DNA of 64,000 nucleotides from Kofleriaceae bacterium (GCA_020633495.1 JACKDR010000003.1:186001-250000), one strand, 5' to 3'. Numbered from the stretch's first letter, positions 1 through 9,733 are shown. A program made the numbers and translations. The notes: generated from the letters alone by a model not told the origin.

Positions 1-1
1 C

Positions 2-220
2 GCGGTGGCCAACCGGCCGATCCGCGCCGCCGGGGCCGAGGCGGCGATCGTCGGCGCGCCGGTCGGCGAGGCCACCGCGGACGCGGCGGCCGCCGCGCTG
101 GCCGCCGAGCTGACGCCGATCACCGACGTGCGCTCGACCGCGCCGTACCGGCTGGCGACGGTCCAGCAGGTGGTGCGCCGCTTCGTCCTCGAGGCGTCGT
201 CGCCGTCGTCGCCGGATTGA
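2..220 (+). CDS. FAD-binding subunit of a molybdenum hydroxylase, C-terminal fragment
   Basis: This is the end of a gene that begins before the window. The visible residues carry the pattern TPITDVRSTAPYRL followed by a short helix, which is typical of the C-terminal domain of the FAD-binding (CoxM/XdhB-like) subunit of CO-dehydrogenase or xanthine-dehydrogenase family enzymes. In that family this subunit passes electrons from the iron-sulfur subunit to NAD or another acceptor. The frame is open from the first base. The enzyme's substrate cannot be judged from this fragment. Confidence 0.7.
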   Translation, partial: AVANRPIRAAGAEAAIVGAPVGEATADAAAAALAAELTPITDVRSTAPYRLATVQQVVRRFVLEASSPSSPD

Positions 221-242
221 CGCGCCGGGCCCCGACCCGCGT

Positions 243-248
243 CATACT
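243..248 (+). promoter_or_regulatory. -10-like element CATACT, likely leaderless start
   Basis: CATACT ends six bases before the GTG at 255, and no purine-rich ribosome site lies between them. It belongs to the TAnnnT-like series seen before many first genes in this window. A transcript starting at or next to the start codon is inferred. Confidence 0.4.
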
Positions 249-254
249 CACGCC

Positions 255-1484
255 GTGTCCAGCCGCGATCCCAGCGACCCCGACGAGCCCACCGGGGGCG
301 GCGACGAGCCGACCCGGGTCCGGCCGTCGGAGCTGGCGGCGCGCGGTGACGTCCGCCACGGCGGGGACCCGGAGGCGCCGGAGCAGATCGACGGCGCGCC
401 GTCGGGCTCGATCGACGTCGAGTTCTCGGCGCCGCACCTGCCGGCGGCGACCGACGCCGGCGGCGAGGCGACGCCCGGCGGCAGCGGCTCGATCGACGTC
501 CAGCTGTCGGGCGCCGACCTGCCGCGAGCCCAGGCCCAGCCGCCGCGGCGCAAGCGGTCGACGACGCTGCCGGCGATGATCGCCGAGTCGCTGACCCGCC
601 TGCCGGTGGTCAAGGAGGTCATGCCGCGGACCCGGCGCGCCCGGGTCATGCTGCGCAGCGTGGTGGTGGCGTTCGCGATGATCTCGTCGTGGATCGTCGC
701 GATCGTGTGGCTGCAGACCCGCGCCGAGGAGAAGCCGGACTTCCGGCCCCAGATCGAGGGCATCTTCGTGCAGCTGCGCGACGACGCCGACGGCGCCCAC
801 GAGGTCTGGCTCGAGTCGTCGGAGCGGTTCCAGGAGATGGTCCACGAGGACGCCTTCGTCGATCAGATCAGCGACATGCAGCGCTCGCTGGGCCCGTTCG
901 TCGAGGTCACCAACGTCGTCAACACCGAGACCTTCCGCGGCCCCAGCGGTCGCACCGGCCGCGCCGACGTGCTGCTGGCGTTCGCCAACGGCACCGCGCG
1001 CGGCACGATGAGCTTCCGCTGGGAGGACCGGCGGTGGAAGATGCTCGGCCTCACCGTCGAGGTCCCGGACAAGCTGATCCCGATGCTGACCACCGACGCG
1101 GCCAAGAAGCAGCGCGTCGCGCTGCCGCCGGAGATCCGGTCGCTGGTCGAGCAGATCCTGGTCCAGACCCGCGAGGGCCAGGACGACACGATCTGGAACG
1201 CGGCGGCGCCGGTGTTCCAGCAGTCGATCTCGCGCGTCGACTTCCACGAGCTGCAGGAGCAGCGCCGCGCCACGTTGGGCCCGTACCGCCGGATCCTGAC
1301 CAAGGAGAAGGATCAGGTCGGCAAGCAGAACCCGTCGCACACCGGGGCCTCCCTCGACTTGCTGCTCGAGTTCGGCAACGACCAGACCATCGCCGGCAGC
1401 TTCCGGTTCTCCAAGATCGACGGCGCCTGGCGCCTGTCGTTCTACAAGCTGATCACGCCGATGCCGCACAGCGCCGGCGAGTAG
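255..1484 (+). CDS. Single-pass membrane protein of unknown function
   Basis: This 409-residue protein is not recognised. It has an acidic, Pro/Gly-rich N-terminal region of about 95 residues in which the motif GSIDV appears twice, each time followed by a short stretch ending in LP. A basic stretch comes next, then one strong membrane segment at about residues 136-156, and a mostly hydrophilic alpha/beta domain of about 250 residues. The order suggests a disordered cytoplasmic N terminus and an outward-facing C-terminal domain. The GTG start is chosen because a CATACT hexamer lies six bases upstream. It stands alone between the FAD-subunit gene and the repeat array. Confidence 0.75.
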   Translation: MSSRDPSDPDEPTGGGDEPTRVRPSELAARGDVRHGGDPEAPEQIDGAPSGSIDVEFSAPHLPAATDAGGEATPGGSGSIDVQLSGADLPRAQAQPPRRKRSTTLPAMIAESLTRLPVVKEVMPRTRRARVMLRSVVVAFAMISSWIVAIVWLQTRAEEKPDFRPQIEGIFVQLRDDADGAHEVWLESSERFQEMVHEDAFVDQISDMQRSLGPFVEVTNVVNTETFRGPSGRTGRADVLLAFANGTARGTMSFRWEDRRWKMLGLTVEVPDKLIPMLTTDAAKKQRVALPPEIRSLVEQILVQTREGQDDTIWNAAAPVFQQSISRVDFHELQEQRRATLGPYRRILTKEKDQVGKQNPSHTGASLDLLLEFGNDQTIAGSFRFSKIDGAWRLSFYKLITPMPHSAGE

Positions 1485-1565
1485 CACCGCGGCCCCGCGC
1501 GCCGGCGAGTGGCTCGGCGGCCACCGGGGGCGCCGCGGCCCGCCGGGCCCGGCCGGGATCCGGAC

Positions 1566-1755
1566 GACCGTGGTCTCGGAGACGTCGGTCAGGTTGGCCC
1601 CGGGCGGCGGGGATCCGGACGACCGTGGTCTCGGAGACGTCGGTCGGGTGGCCCCGGGGCGGCCGGGATCCGGACGACCGTGGTCTCGGAGACGTCGGTC
1701 GGGTGGCCCCGGGGCGGCCGGGATCCGGACGACCGTGGTCTCGGAGACGTCGGTC
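1566..1755. repeat. Four 55-bp direct repeats each carrying a 25-bp dyad
   Basis: Four copies start exactly 55 bases apart, with dyads at 1566-1590, 1621-1645, 1676-1700 and 1731-1755. Each dyad has outer arms GACCG/CGGTC and a perfect inner palindrome GTCTC-G-GAGAC, with ten of twelve positions paired. The linker is a GC-rich stretch containing GGATCC. Because 55 is not a multiple of three, the array is unlikely to encode a repeat protein. It fills most of the 350-base gap before the sigma-factor gene, so it may bind a regulator or form RNA hairpins. No matching family is known to me. Confidence 0.9.
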
Positions 1756-1834
1756 AGGTGTGCAAGTCGCGGAGATCCTGAGGCTCCGACGAACGTTGCA
1801 ATCGGTCGGTCACGAAACCGCGGGAGCGACGCAC

Positions 1835-2419
1835 ATGGGGGACAGGATGCAAGCAACAGCACAGGCCACGGCCGGCGCCGCCGCCGCGCCGGCCGATCCG
1901 ATCGCGGCGATGATCGCCGCCGGCGATCATCGCGAGGCGCTCGCCGCGTGCGCCCGGCAGCACGGCCGGACCCTGGGGCGCCTGTGCATGGCCCTGCTGG
2001 GCGCCCAGCACGACGCCGACGAGGCGGTGCAGGAGACGCTGATCGCGGCCCACCGGGCGATGGCGAGCTACCGGGCCGAGGGCAGCGTGCGGGCCTGGCT
2101 GTGCGGCATCGCCCGCCATGTGTGCGCGCGTCAGCTCGAGACCCGGCGGCGGGCCCGCCGGCCGCTCGAGCTGGTGCCCGACGCCGGCGACGATCCGGCG
2201 GGGACCTTCGCGGCGCGGCGACGCGCCGGCGTGGTCCGCGCCGCGCTCGACCGCCTGCGTCCGACCGAGCGCGAGGCGCTGGTGATGCGCTTCGTCGCCG
2301 ACCTCAGCCACCGCGAGGCCGCCGAGGCGGTCGGGATCGACGAGGCCACCGCGCGCAAGCGGGTGAGCCGCGCGCTCGACCGGCTGCGTGCGGTGCTGAC
2401 GCCCGAGGAGATGGAGTGA
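1835..2419 (+). CDS. ECF-type RNA polymerase sigma factor
   Basis: The 194-residue product has the sigma-70 region 2 pattern (SYRAEGSVRAWLCGIARHV, about residues 75-95) and a region 4 helix-turn-helix (LRPTEREALVMRF through EATARKRVSRALDRLR, about residues 140-185). It has no region 1 or 3, as expected for an extracytoplasmic-function sigma factor. The ATG at 1835 is preceded by GGGAG with eight bases between them; a second in-frame ATG at 1847 is possible. The stop is two bases before the next gene, which encodes a zinc-finger anti-sigma-like protein, so the two form a regulator pair. The 55-bp dyad array ends about 80 bases upstream and may control it. Confidence 0.88.
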   Translation: MGDRMQATAQATAGAAAAPADPIAAMIAAGDHREALAACARQHGRTLGRLCMALLGAQHDADEAVQETLIAAHRAMASYRAEGSVRAWLCGIARHVCARQLETRRRARRPLELVPDAGDDPAGTFAARRRAGVVRAALDRLRPTEREALVMRFVADLSHREAAEAVGIDEATARKRVSRALDRLRAVLTPEEME

Positions 2420-2421
2420 CC

Positions 2422-5400
2422 ATGACCCCCGATGCCTGCAACGACGTGCTCGACGATCTGGCGGCGCTGGTCGCCGACGAGGCCGACGCCCTGGCGCGCC
2501 ACGGCGATCACCTGGCGAGCTGCGACGCCTGTCGCGACGCCCGCCACGACGCCACCGCCCTCGCCGCCGGCGTCGGCGCCGCCGGCGCCGACTGGCAGCC
2601 CGTGGATCCCGAGGCGCTGGCGCGCGCCGTGCTCGCCCGCGTCGACGCGGACGCCGCCGACGACGCCGCGCGCCGCGACGCCGGCCGCCGTGACCTGGGC
2701 GCCGCCGCCGCGGCGAGCCCGCCGGCCGCGCCGCCCGACGCGTCGCCCGCGCCGGCGCCGACCGCGAGCTCCGACCCGGCGCGCGCGCCCCGCGCCGCCG
2801 CCGCGCCGCCGCGCCGTCGCTGGGCCCTGGTCGGCGGCCTCACCGCCGCGGTCGCGCTGGCGGCCGGCGCCGCGCTGGTGCTGCGCGGCGGCGGCGCCGG
2901 GTCCCCACCGGGACGTCGAGCCCGGGCGTCGCGCCCACCGCCACCGCCGCCGGCACGGTCGCGCGCATCGAGCGCGCGGCGGCGTCGGGGCAGGGCGTCT
3001 TCGTCGAGACCACCGCGGGCTGGACCCCGGTGGTCGCGGGCGCGGCGCTGCCGGCGCGCGCCCACGTGCGGACCGACGCCCGCACCCGCGCGTGGCTGAC
3101 TCTCGCCGACGGCTCGACGTTGACCCTCGATCACGGCACCGAGCTGGCCCTCGACGACGCCCGCGGCCTGGTCCTGTCGACCGGTCGCCTCGTCGCCGAC
3201 GTCGTCCACGTCGACGGCGCGCCGCCGGTCCGCTTCGTCACCGCGCGCGGCACCGTCGAGGTGCTCGGCACCCGGTTCCTGCTCACCGCCGGCGACGACC
3301 TCACCAGCGTGCGGGTCGCGCGCGGCGCGGTCCGGCTGGCGCCGCCGATCGGCGCGCCCGTCGAGGTCCGCGCCGGCGAGGAGGGCAGCGTCGGCGCCGG
3401 CGCCGCCGAGGTCGCCGCGGTGCCGTCGCTGGCCGCCGATCTGGCGTGGGCCGAGCTGCGCGAGCAGGTGCCGCCCCAGCTGCAGCCCGACACCACGACC
3501 ACCACCGCCGACGCCGGGCTCGGCGCGCTGCGCGCCTACAAGCCCGGCGAGCACCGCGATCGCGACTGGGAGCTCACGCTCGCCGACCACCAGGTCAAGG
3601 TCCGCATCGTCGGGCCGATCGCGCGCACCGAGATCACCGAGACCTTCCGCAACGACACCGATCAGATCCTCGAGGGCGTCTACCGCTTCCCGCTGCCCGC
3701 CGACGCCCGCATCGACGGCCTCGCGCTCGACGCCCCCGGCGGCGGCTTCCACGAGGGCGCGTTCGTCGACCGCGAGCGCGCCAGCCGGATCTGGAACGGC
3801 GTCATCGACAAGGCGACGCCGAAGTCGCGGCGCCGGCCGCAGGAGATCATCTGGGTGCCCGGCCCGTGGCGCGATCCGGCGCTGCTCGAGTGGCAGAACG
3901 GCGGCCGCTTCGAGCTGCGCGTCTTCCCGATCCCGGCGCACGGCGCCCGCACGATCAAGATCGCGTACCAGCAGGTGGTCGCGCCGCACGGCGCGCAGCG
4001 CCGCTACGTCTACCCGCTGCCGCACTCGACCGACGGCTCGACCGCGGCCGAGCACTTCGCGGTCGATCTCGAGGTCAAGGGCGTGGCCCCGACGTCGGTG
4101 ACGACCCGCGGCTACGACGCCCCGGCGGTCGCCGACGGCGACGACGCCGCGGTCCGCTACGACCAGGGCGCGTTCGTGCCGCGCGGCGACCTGATCGTCG
4201 ACTACCGCCCCGCCGACGGCGCCGCCGAGCTGCGCGCCTGGACCTTCGCCGGCGGCGCCGCCGCCGCGCCGGACGACCGGCTGGCCGCCAAGAAGGGCGT
4301 CGGCGTCGATCCCGCGGTGGTGGCGGCGCAGCGCGACGTCGCGGCCGACGCCCGGCCGGCGGTGGTCTTCGCGCTGCGGCCGACGCTGCCGCGCTGGACC
4401 GAGCAGGCCGCCCGCGACCTGATCTTCGTCGTCGACGCCAGCCAGTCGATGGTGGGCGAGCGCCACGGCCGCGCGGTCGAGCTGACCCGCGCGCTGATCG
4501 GCGAGCTCGATCGCCGCGATCGCTTCACCGTGCTCGCCTGCGACGACACCTGCCGCAGCCTGGGCGCGCCGCGCGCGCCGACCGCGCAGGCCGCCACCGA
4601 GGCCCGGACCTGGTTGCTCGCCGCGGCCCCGGCCGGCGCCTCCGACCTGGTCGGCGCGATCCGCGCCGGCGTCGACGCCGCCACCGCGGCGCGCGCCGCC
4701 GGCCGCGATCCCTGGGTCGTCTACGTCGGCGACGGCTTCGCGTCGACCGGCTTCCGCCGCCCCGGCGACGTCGAGGCCGCGATCGCCGCGGTCGCCGGCG
4801 ACGTCCGCGTCACCACCGTCGGCATCGGCGCCGACGCCGACCGCGCGCTGCTCGAGGCGGTCGCCCGCGGCGGCGGCGGCCACTTCGTCGACTGGGTGCC
4901 CGGCCAGCGCCTGGGCACCGCCGCGCTGGCGGTGCTCGAGACCACCTACGGCGCGTCGTTGCGCGACGCCACCGTCGAGCTGCCGGCCGGCGTCGTCGAC
5001 GCCAGCCCGACCGAGCTGCCGACGCTGCGCGCCGGCGAGGAGACGCTGGTCGTCGCCCGCTTCACCGGTGAGCCCCGCGGCGACGTCGTCCTGCGCGGCA
5101 CCGTCGGTGGCCAGCCGTTCGAGCAGCGCTACCCGGTGGCGCTGCGGGCCTCGACCGCGCCCGGCAACGGCTTCGTGCCGCGGCTGTGGGCGGCCGGCGC
5201 GATCGCCGAGCTCGAGCGCGGCGGCCGCGGCGAGGACCGCGCCCGCATCGTCGCGCTGTCGCAGGGCTACGGGGTGCTGTCGCGCCAGACTTCGCTGCTC
5301 GTGCTCGAGTCCGATGCCATGTTCGACGCCTACGGCGTCGATCGCAGCCAGCCCCAGGTGACGTGGACCGGCGAGGACGACCTCGACGAGATCAGCGCCG

Positions 5401-6650
5401 ACGGCATCGTCGCCCACGCCGCGGGGATGATCGACGCCGACGACGCGGGCGCGACCGGCTACGGCGCGACCCGCGGCCGCAGCGCCAGCGCCGCCGCCGG
5501 CAAGGCCGCGAGCGCGAGCTCGCGCGAGCCGCTGCCGGACTTCGCCGACGGCGGCGACGCCGCGTTCGATCCGCCGCCGGCCAAGACCACCACCAAGGAG
5601 GCCAACAAGGACGCCAAGGCCAAGAACGACGTGGCGCGCCACCAGCGCCCGGTCGATCGCGCGCCGCGCGGCCCCGGCCGCTGGATGAAGAAGGTCTGGT
5701 TCCGGGTCGCCGCGGTCGGCGACTACGGCGGCGTGTCGCCGTCGATCACCGCCGCGGTCGCGGCCGCCGAGGACGCGCTCGCCGCCAGCCCCGACAGCCG
5801 CGAGCAGCACCGCGCGCTGGTCCAGGCGCTCGCCTACGCCGGCGACCTCGATCGCGCCTACGACATCGCGTCGCGCTGGCTCGAGCGAGATCGCCTCGAC
5901 CCGCAGGCGCTGGTCTACATGGCCGACGTGCTCGGGCGCCAGGGCAAGCGCGACGACGCGCTGCGCCTGCTGTCGGGCGTCGTCGACCTGTCCGCTGACG
6001 ACGCCGCGCTGCACGAGCGCCTGGCCACCGCCGAGGAGCGGGTCGGGCGGCTCGGCCAGGCCTGCGGCCACCGGATCGCGCTCGCCGCGATCCGCCGCGA
6101 CGACGCCAGGACCTCGGGCGCCGCGGCGCGGTGCCTGCGCCGGCTCGGCCGCGATCACGACGCCGAGCTGGTGCTGCGCGGCCTGCCGTCCGACAAGCTG
6201 CGGGTCGTCGCCGAGAAGGCCGCGACCGCGGCCGGCGCCGACGAGCGCATCGCCGGCGAGCTGCGGCTGCGGGCGTCGTGGACCGGCGGCGCCGACCTCG
6301 ACCTGACGCTGGTGACGCCGCAGGGGTCGCGGGTGTCGTGGATGGGCGGCCGCGACGGCGTCGCGGCGCGCGACGTCGGCGCCAGCGACGGCGAGCAGCT
6401 GTCGCTGCGCAAGCTGACCAAGGGCCACTACCTGGTCGAGATCGCGCGCGCCGACGGCGCCACCGCCGCCGCGCCCGCCGCGACCCCGGTCCGCGGCACG
6501 ATCGAGATCACCGCGCTCGGCGTCAAGCGCACGCTGCCGTTCGAGCTGGTCGGCGACCACCTCGTGGTCGGCCGGATCGCGGTCACGATGCAGTCGCGGC
6601 TGGAGGAGGTGGCGCCGCGGCGGCCGCCGCTGCCCGATCGCGAGTTCTAG
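2422..6650 (+). CDS. Giant anti-sigma/FecR/VIT/vWA membrane protein (frameshift near 2900)
   Basis: Read across one frame change, this is a protein of about 1,409 residues. In order it shows an anti-sigma zinc-finger motif HxxxCxxC (H30, C34, C37), a Pro/Ala linker, one membrane segment (about 132-154), a FecR-like domain (about 175-290), a VIT domain (about 380-510), a von Willebrand A domain with MIDAS motif DASQSM (near 670), TPR-like helices (near 1120) and a C-terminal beta domain like DUF2135 with GGADLDLTLVTP (near 1285). The N terminus (from 2422) and the rest lie in different frames. The switch falls in the GGC-rich stretch at about 2884-2908, where a one-base error in the sequence would restore one protein. 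It follows the sigma factor directly and probably holds it inactive at the membrane. Confidence 0.8.
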
Positions 6651-8724
6651 GGCGCCGCACCAGCCACGCCGCCACGCACGCCAGCGGGCCGATCAGCCAC
6701 AACAGCCACGTCCACAGCGGCCGCGCGAACCGCACCGCCAGGACGTGGCGCCCCGGCGGCACGTCGAGCGCGAGGTAGTCGGGGGTGACCCGGCGCAGCG
6801 GCGCCGGCGCGCCGTCGATCGTCGCGACCCAGCGCGGGTGCCAGCTCTCGCGGATGACGAACGTCGTCGGGCCGTCGCCCTCGACCTCGACCTCGGCGCG
6901 GATCGTCGCGTCGGTGCGGGTCACCGCCAGGGTGCGGCCGCGCGGTCGCCCGCCGGCGCCGCCCGAGCCGGCCCACGCCCGGACCTGGTTGGCGTACGGC
7001 TCGTCGGAGCGCAGCCAGGTCACGACCGCGGCGCGGCTGGCCTTGCGGCCGGCGGGCAGGGTGCCGACGACCTCGACCGGGCCGACCAGCCCCGGCGCCG
7101 GCAGCCGCCGCAGCTCGTAGGTGTCGGTCTGCGCCAGCACCTCGCCGGTGGTCACCGCCCAGTCGTTGTCGCGCTTCTGCACCACCAGCGGCGCGTCGAA
7201 CACCCACGCGGTGCGGGTCGGCGCGTCGTCCTTGCCGGGCACGTGATCGCGCAGCTCCCACATGTAGACGTAGTTGGGCGACGACTGCAGCGGCGCGCCG
7301 CCCATGACCAGGCTGGCCGGGCGATCGGCGTAGACCGCCGGCAGCATGATGAACCAGTGGTTCTCGGCGCCGCCGCGCACCTGCAGCCGCCCCGGCGGCG
7401 CCGCGCGCATCGCCGCCAGCAGCGGATCGAGCTCGGCGCGGCCGATGCCGTCGAAGTCGGCGGCGACCTTGACCCGGCCGCGCTGGACCCGCGCGCCCTC
7501 GACGACGACGATCACCGTGGCGAGCCCGAGCAGCGACGCCACCGCGGCGCGCAGCGAGATGCTCCACGGCCACAGCGGCGCGGCGGCGCGCCACGCCCAC
7601 AGCGTCGCCGCGGTGGCGCCGGCGCCGACCGCGAGCGCGACCAGCACCTGCAGCCCGGCGAGGAACCGCACCGCCGGCAGCAGGTCGTCGTCGCCGGTCT
7701 TGGGCAGGTGCGGGCCGACGCCGAGCAGCAGCGCGAACAGCAGCGCCGGGATCCACAGCCGGCCGAGGCGGCGCTCGCGCGCGGTCATCACCGCGGCGAG
7801 CGGGATCAGCGCGGTCAGCACCGCGGGGCGGCCGGCGTCGAACAGGGCGCCGCGCGCCAGGTCCTTGCCGAGCTGCACGAAGCCGGGGCCGACCTCGTCG
7901 CCGACCCGGTGCGGGAAGCCGCCGAAGCCGTCGTAGTCGATCAGCACCGGCAGCCACGCGCACGCCGAGCCGAGCAGCAGCAGCGCGCCGAGGACCAGCA
8001 GCCGCAGCGCCGGCCGCGCCGGCGACGCCGCGCGCCGGCCGAGGACGCGGGCGCCGAGCCACCACGCCGCGTTCGCCCCGGTGGTCGCGGCGAGCGCGAC
8101 GCCGAGCGCGACGCCGGCGAACGGGTGCGACAGCCCGACCACCAGGCCCCACGCCAGCGTCGGCGCCAGGCCGCGGCCGTCCTCGAGCCAGCGCACGCCG
8201 TGCGCGAACGCCAGCGGGAACACGACCATCGCCCACAGCTGGGTGTAGAGCCCGACCAGGAAGACGCCGTCGGCGATGCCGCCCCACCGCGACACGCCGA
8301 CGCCGAACGCCATCGCGACCGCGCCGCCGAGCGCGACCAGCCGCTCGCAGCCGAGCACGCGCAGGGCGCGGTAGCCGGCCAGCGGCGCCAGCACAACCGG
8401 GACGAAGATCGCGAGCTGGAACGCCAGCAGCGCGCTCGCGCCGGTCGCCGCGGCGAACAGCGCCGGCACCGCGTGCGGCAGGATCTGGTAGTAGTAGCCC
8501 GACGCGTAGCCGGAGTTGCCGCCCGGGTTCCACCACGCCCAGTCGCCGTGGCGGATCGCGCCGGCCAGGCGCGCGACCTCGGCGAAGTGGAAGGTGTTGT
8601 CGTCGCCGCACGGCTCGCCGGCGAAGACGTGCAGGTAGGTCCACGCGACGACGCCGGTGACGACGCCGAGGCCGAGCCAGGCCAGGCGATCGTCACGCCA
8701 CCACGCGACCCGCGCCGCGGTCAC
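6583..8724 (-). CDS. Polytopic membrane protein, GT-C/PTPS-related type
   Basis: This 713-residue protein has about ten hydrophobic segments in its first 430 residues, followed by a soluble domain and a last membrane segment near the C terminus. The first periplasmic loop carries GDDNTFHF and NSGYASGYYYQ, a pattern I associate with the 6-pyruvoyl-tetrahydropterin-synthase-related membrane family (PF10131) and with GT-C-like lipid-linked sugar transferases. A role in transferring a sugar at the outer face is an inference. The GTG start overlaps the stop of the PfkB gene as GTGA, so the two are translated together. The 3' end overlaps the convergent vWA gene by 68 bases; the low-complexity Ala/Pro tail in that overlap may not be the native end. 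Confidence 0.7.
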   Translation of the reverse strand: MTAARVAWWRDDRLAWLGLGVVTGVVAWTYLHVFAGEPCGDDNTFHFAEVARLAGAIRHGDWAWWNPGGNSGYASGYYYQILPHAVPALFAAATGASALLAFQLAIFVPVVLAPLAGYRALRVLGCERLVALGGAVAMAFGVGVSRWGGIADGVFLVGLYTQLWAMVVFPLAFAHGVRWLEDGRGLAPTLAWGLVVGLSHPFAGVALGVALAATTGANAAWWLGARVLGRRAASPARPALRLLVLGALLLLGSACAWLPVLIDYDGFGGFPHRVGDEVGPGFVQLGKDLARGALFDAGRPAVLTALIPLAAVMTARERRLGRLWIPALLFALLLGVGPHLPKTGDDDLLPAVRFLAGLQVLVALAVGAGATAATLWAWRAAAPLWPWSISLRAAVASLLGLATVIVVVEGARVQRGRVKVAADFDGIGRAELDPLLAAMRAAPPGRLQVRGGAENHWFIMLPAVYADRPASLVMGGAPLQSSPNYVYMWELRDHVPGKDDAPTRTAWVFDAPLVVQKRDNDWAVTTGEVLAQTDTYELRRLPAPGLVGPVEVVGTLPAGRKASRAAVVTWLRSDEPYANQVRAWAGSGGAGGRPRGRTLAVTRTDATIRAEVEVEGDGPTTFVIRESWHPRWVATIDGAPAPLRRVTPDYLALDVPPGRHVLAVRFARPLWTWLLWLIGPLACVAAWLVRRPRTRDRAAAAAAAPPPPAATAS

Positions 8725-9653
8725 GGCGCCCCGTCTCCGTCGGCGATCGGCGCGTCGCGCAGCCGCGCCACGGTCGCGGCGTCGAAGCTGGGGGTGGCGC
8801 CGCGCGCCGCCGCGACCGCGGCGGCCCACCGGCTCGCGACCGCGCCGATCCGCGGCAACGGCCAGCCCGCGACCACGCCGTGGGCGAGCACCGCGACGAA
8901 CGCGTCGCCGCAGCCGACGTTGTCGCCGCCGGGCGCGGCCGCGACGCCGGCGACGTCGAGCCGGCCGTCGCGGGTGCACAGCGTCGAGCCGGCGGCGCCG
9001 CGGGTGATCGCGACCAGGCGGGCGCGCGGCGTCCGCGCCTCGAGCAGCCAGGCCACCAGGTCGGCGTGGCCGAGCCGCGCCGCGCACGCCGCCAGCTCGG
9101 CGTCGCCGAGCTTGACGACGTCGGCGATCGCGAGCGCCTCGGCGAGCGCGCGGTCGGCGTCGGCGTCGACGACGCCGGGGCGCAGGTTGGGATCGCAGAT
9201 CGCGAGGGTGGTGGCGCCGCGCGCGGCCATCGCGGCGCGCCAGCCGGCCAGGCCCGCCGGCGTGCGCTGCGCCAGGGTCCCGAAGATCACCGCGGGCGCG
9301 GCGGCGATCGCGGCGCGGGCCGCGGCGTCGGCGTCGATCCGCTCCCACGCGCGCCCCGGCACCAGCCGGTAGCGCGGCTCCGGGCCGGCGGCGCCGGCGA
9401 CCAGCGTGACCTCGACCTCGCCGGTGGCGCGCTCGGGATCGACCTGCACCAGCGAGGTGTCGATCCCGCGCGCCGCCATGCGCCGGCGCGCCTCGCGGCC
9501 GTCGGCGTCGTCGCCGATCCGCGTCGCCATCGCCACCGGCGCGCCCAGCATCGCCAGGTGCCACGCCACGTTGGCCGGGGCGCCGCCCAGCGCGGCGCCC
9601 TCGGGAAAACGATCCCACAGCAGCTCACCCCAGCAGACGATCGGGGCTAGCAT
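8721..9653 (-). CDS. PfkB-family sugar kinase (fructokinase-like)
   Basis: The 310-residue protein fits the ribokinase/PfkB fold. It has an N-terminal GELLWDRFPEGAALGGAPAN segment, which binds substrate in fructokinase-type members, and the C-terminal signature NVGCGDAF, whose Asp is the catalytic base, at about residues 245-255. The likely reaction is ATP-dependent phosphorylation of a ketohexose or related sugar; the exact sugar cannot be read from the sequence. It is divergent from pncB, with about 80 bases between the two starts, and its stop overlaps the next membrane-protein gene as GTGA. Confidence 0.82.
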   Translation of the reverse strand: MLAPIVCWGELLWDRFPEGAALGGAPANVAWHLAMLGAPVAMATRIGDDADGREARRRMAARGIDTSLVQVDPERATGEVEVTLVAGAAGPEPRYRLVPGRAWERIDADAAARAAIAAAPAVIFGTLAQRTPAGLAGWRAAMAARGATTLAICDPNLRPGVVDADADRALAEALAIADVVKLGDAELAACAARLGHADLVAWLLEARTPRARLVAITRGAAGSTLCTRDGRLDVAGVAAAPGGDNVGCGDAFVAVLAHGVVAGWPLPRIGAVASRWAAAVAAARGATPSFDAATVARLRDAPIADGDGAP

Positions 9654-9683
9654 CCAGACCGTGACCGCCGCGGGGGATGGGCG

Positions 9684-9713
9684 TTGACAGCGAGCATCTT
9701 AGTGTACAACATA
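9684..9713 (+). promoter_or_regulatory. pncB promoter with consensus -35 TTGACA
   Basis: TTGACA at 9684-9689 is a perfect sigma-70 -35 element, followed at a normal distance by an AT-rich stretch inside the palindrome (CAACAT or ACATAC, 9707-9714) that would serve as the -10. The region is clearly more AT-rich than its surroundings. The palindrome at 9699-9719 covers the -10, so a bound repressor would block polymerase. Confidence 0.6.
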
Positions 9714-9719
9714 CACTAA
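9699..9719. promoter_or_regulatory. Perfect palindrome over the pncB promoter, probable NrtR operator
   Basis: TTAGTGTA at 9699-9706 and TACACTAA at 9712-9719 are exact reverse complements separated by CAACA. It lies just before the NAD-salvage operon, which encodes an NrtR-type repressor, and covers the expected -10. NrtR proteins are known to bind palindromes of about this size upstream of NAD genes and to be released by ADP-ribose. Assigning this site to NrtR is an inference from position and symmetry. Confidence 0.72.
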
Positions 9720-9733
9720 TAACGGGACCGAAC

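Noticed and set aside
1566..1755. CRISPR array
   Set aside because: There are only four units, the whole 55-base unit is conserved with no variable spacer, and no cas genes are near.
2884..2908. Programmed ribosomal frameshift in the anti-sigma/vWA gene
   Set aside because: There is no slippery heptamer and no clear downstream pseudoknot. Several unrelated genes in this window show the same kind of break in GC runs, which makes sequence error more likely.
2508..6560. A 1,350-residue minus-strand open frame
   Set aside because: It is antisense to the FecR/VIT/vWA gene, is low complexity and has no recognisable motif.
8657..9007. Small plus-strand frames opposite the PfkB kinase
   Set aside because: They are Arg/Ser-rich shadows without start signals, and the minus-strand kinase has a complete motif set.
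9677..9733. Longer start for pncB at 9677
   Set aside because: It would place the -35 element and the operator palindrome inside the coding sequence, and the extra residues do not match the family.
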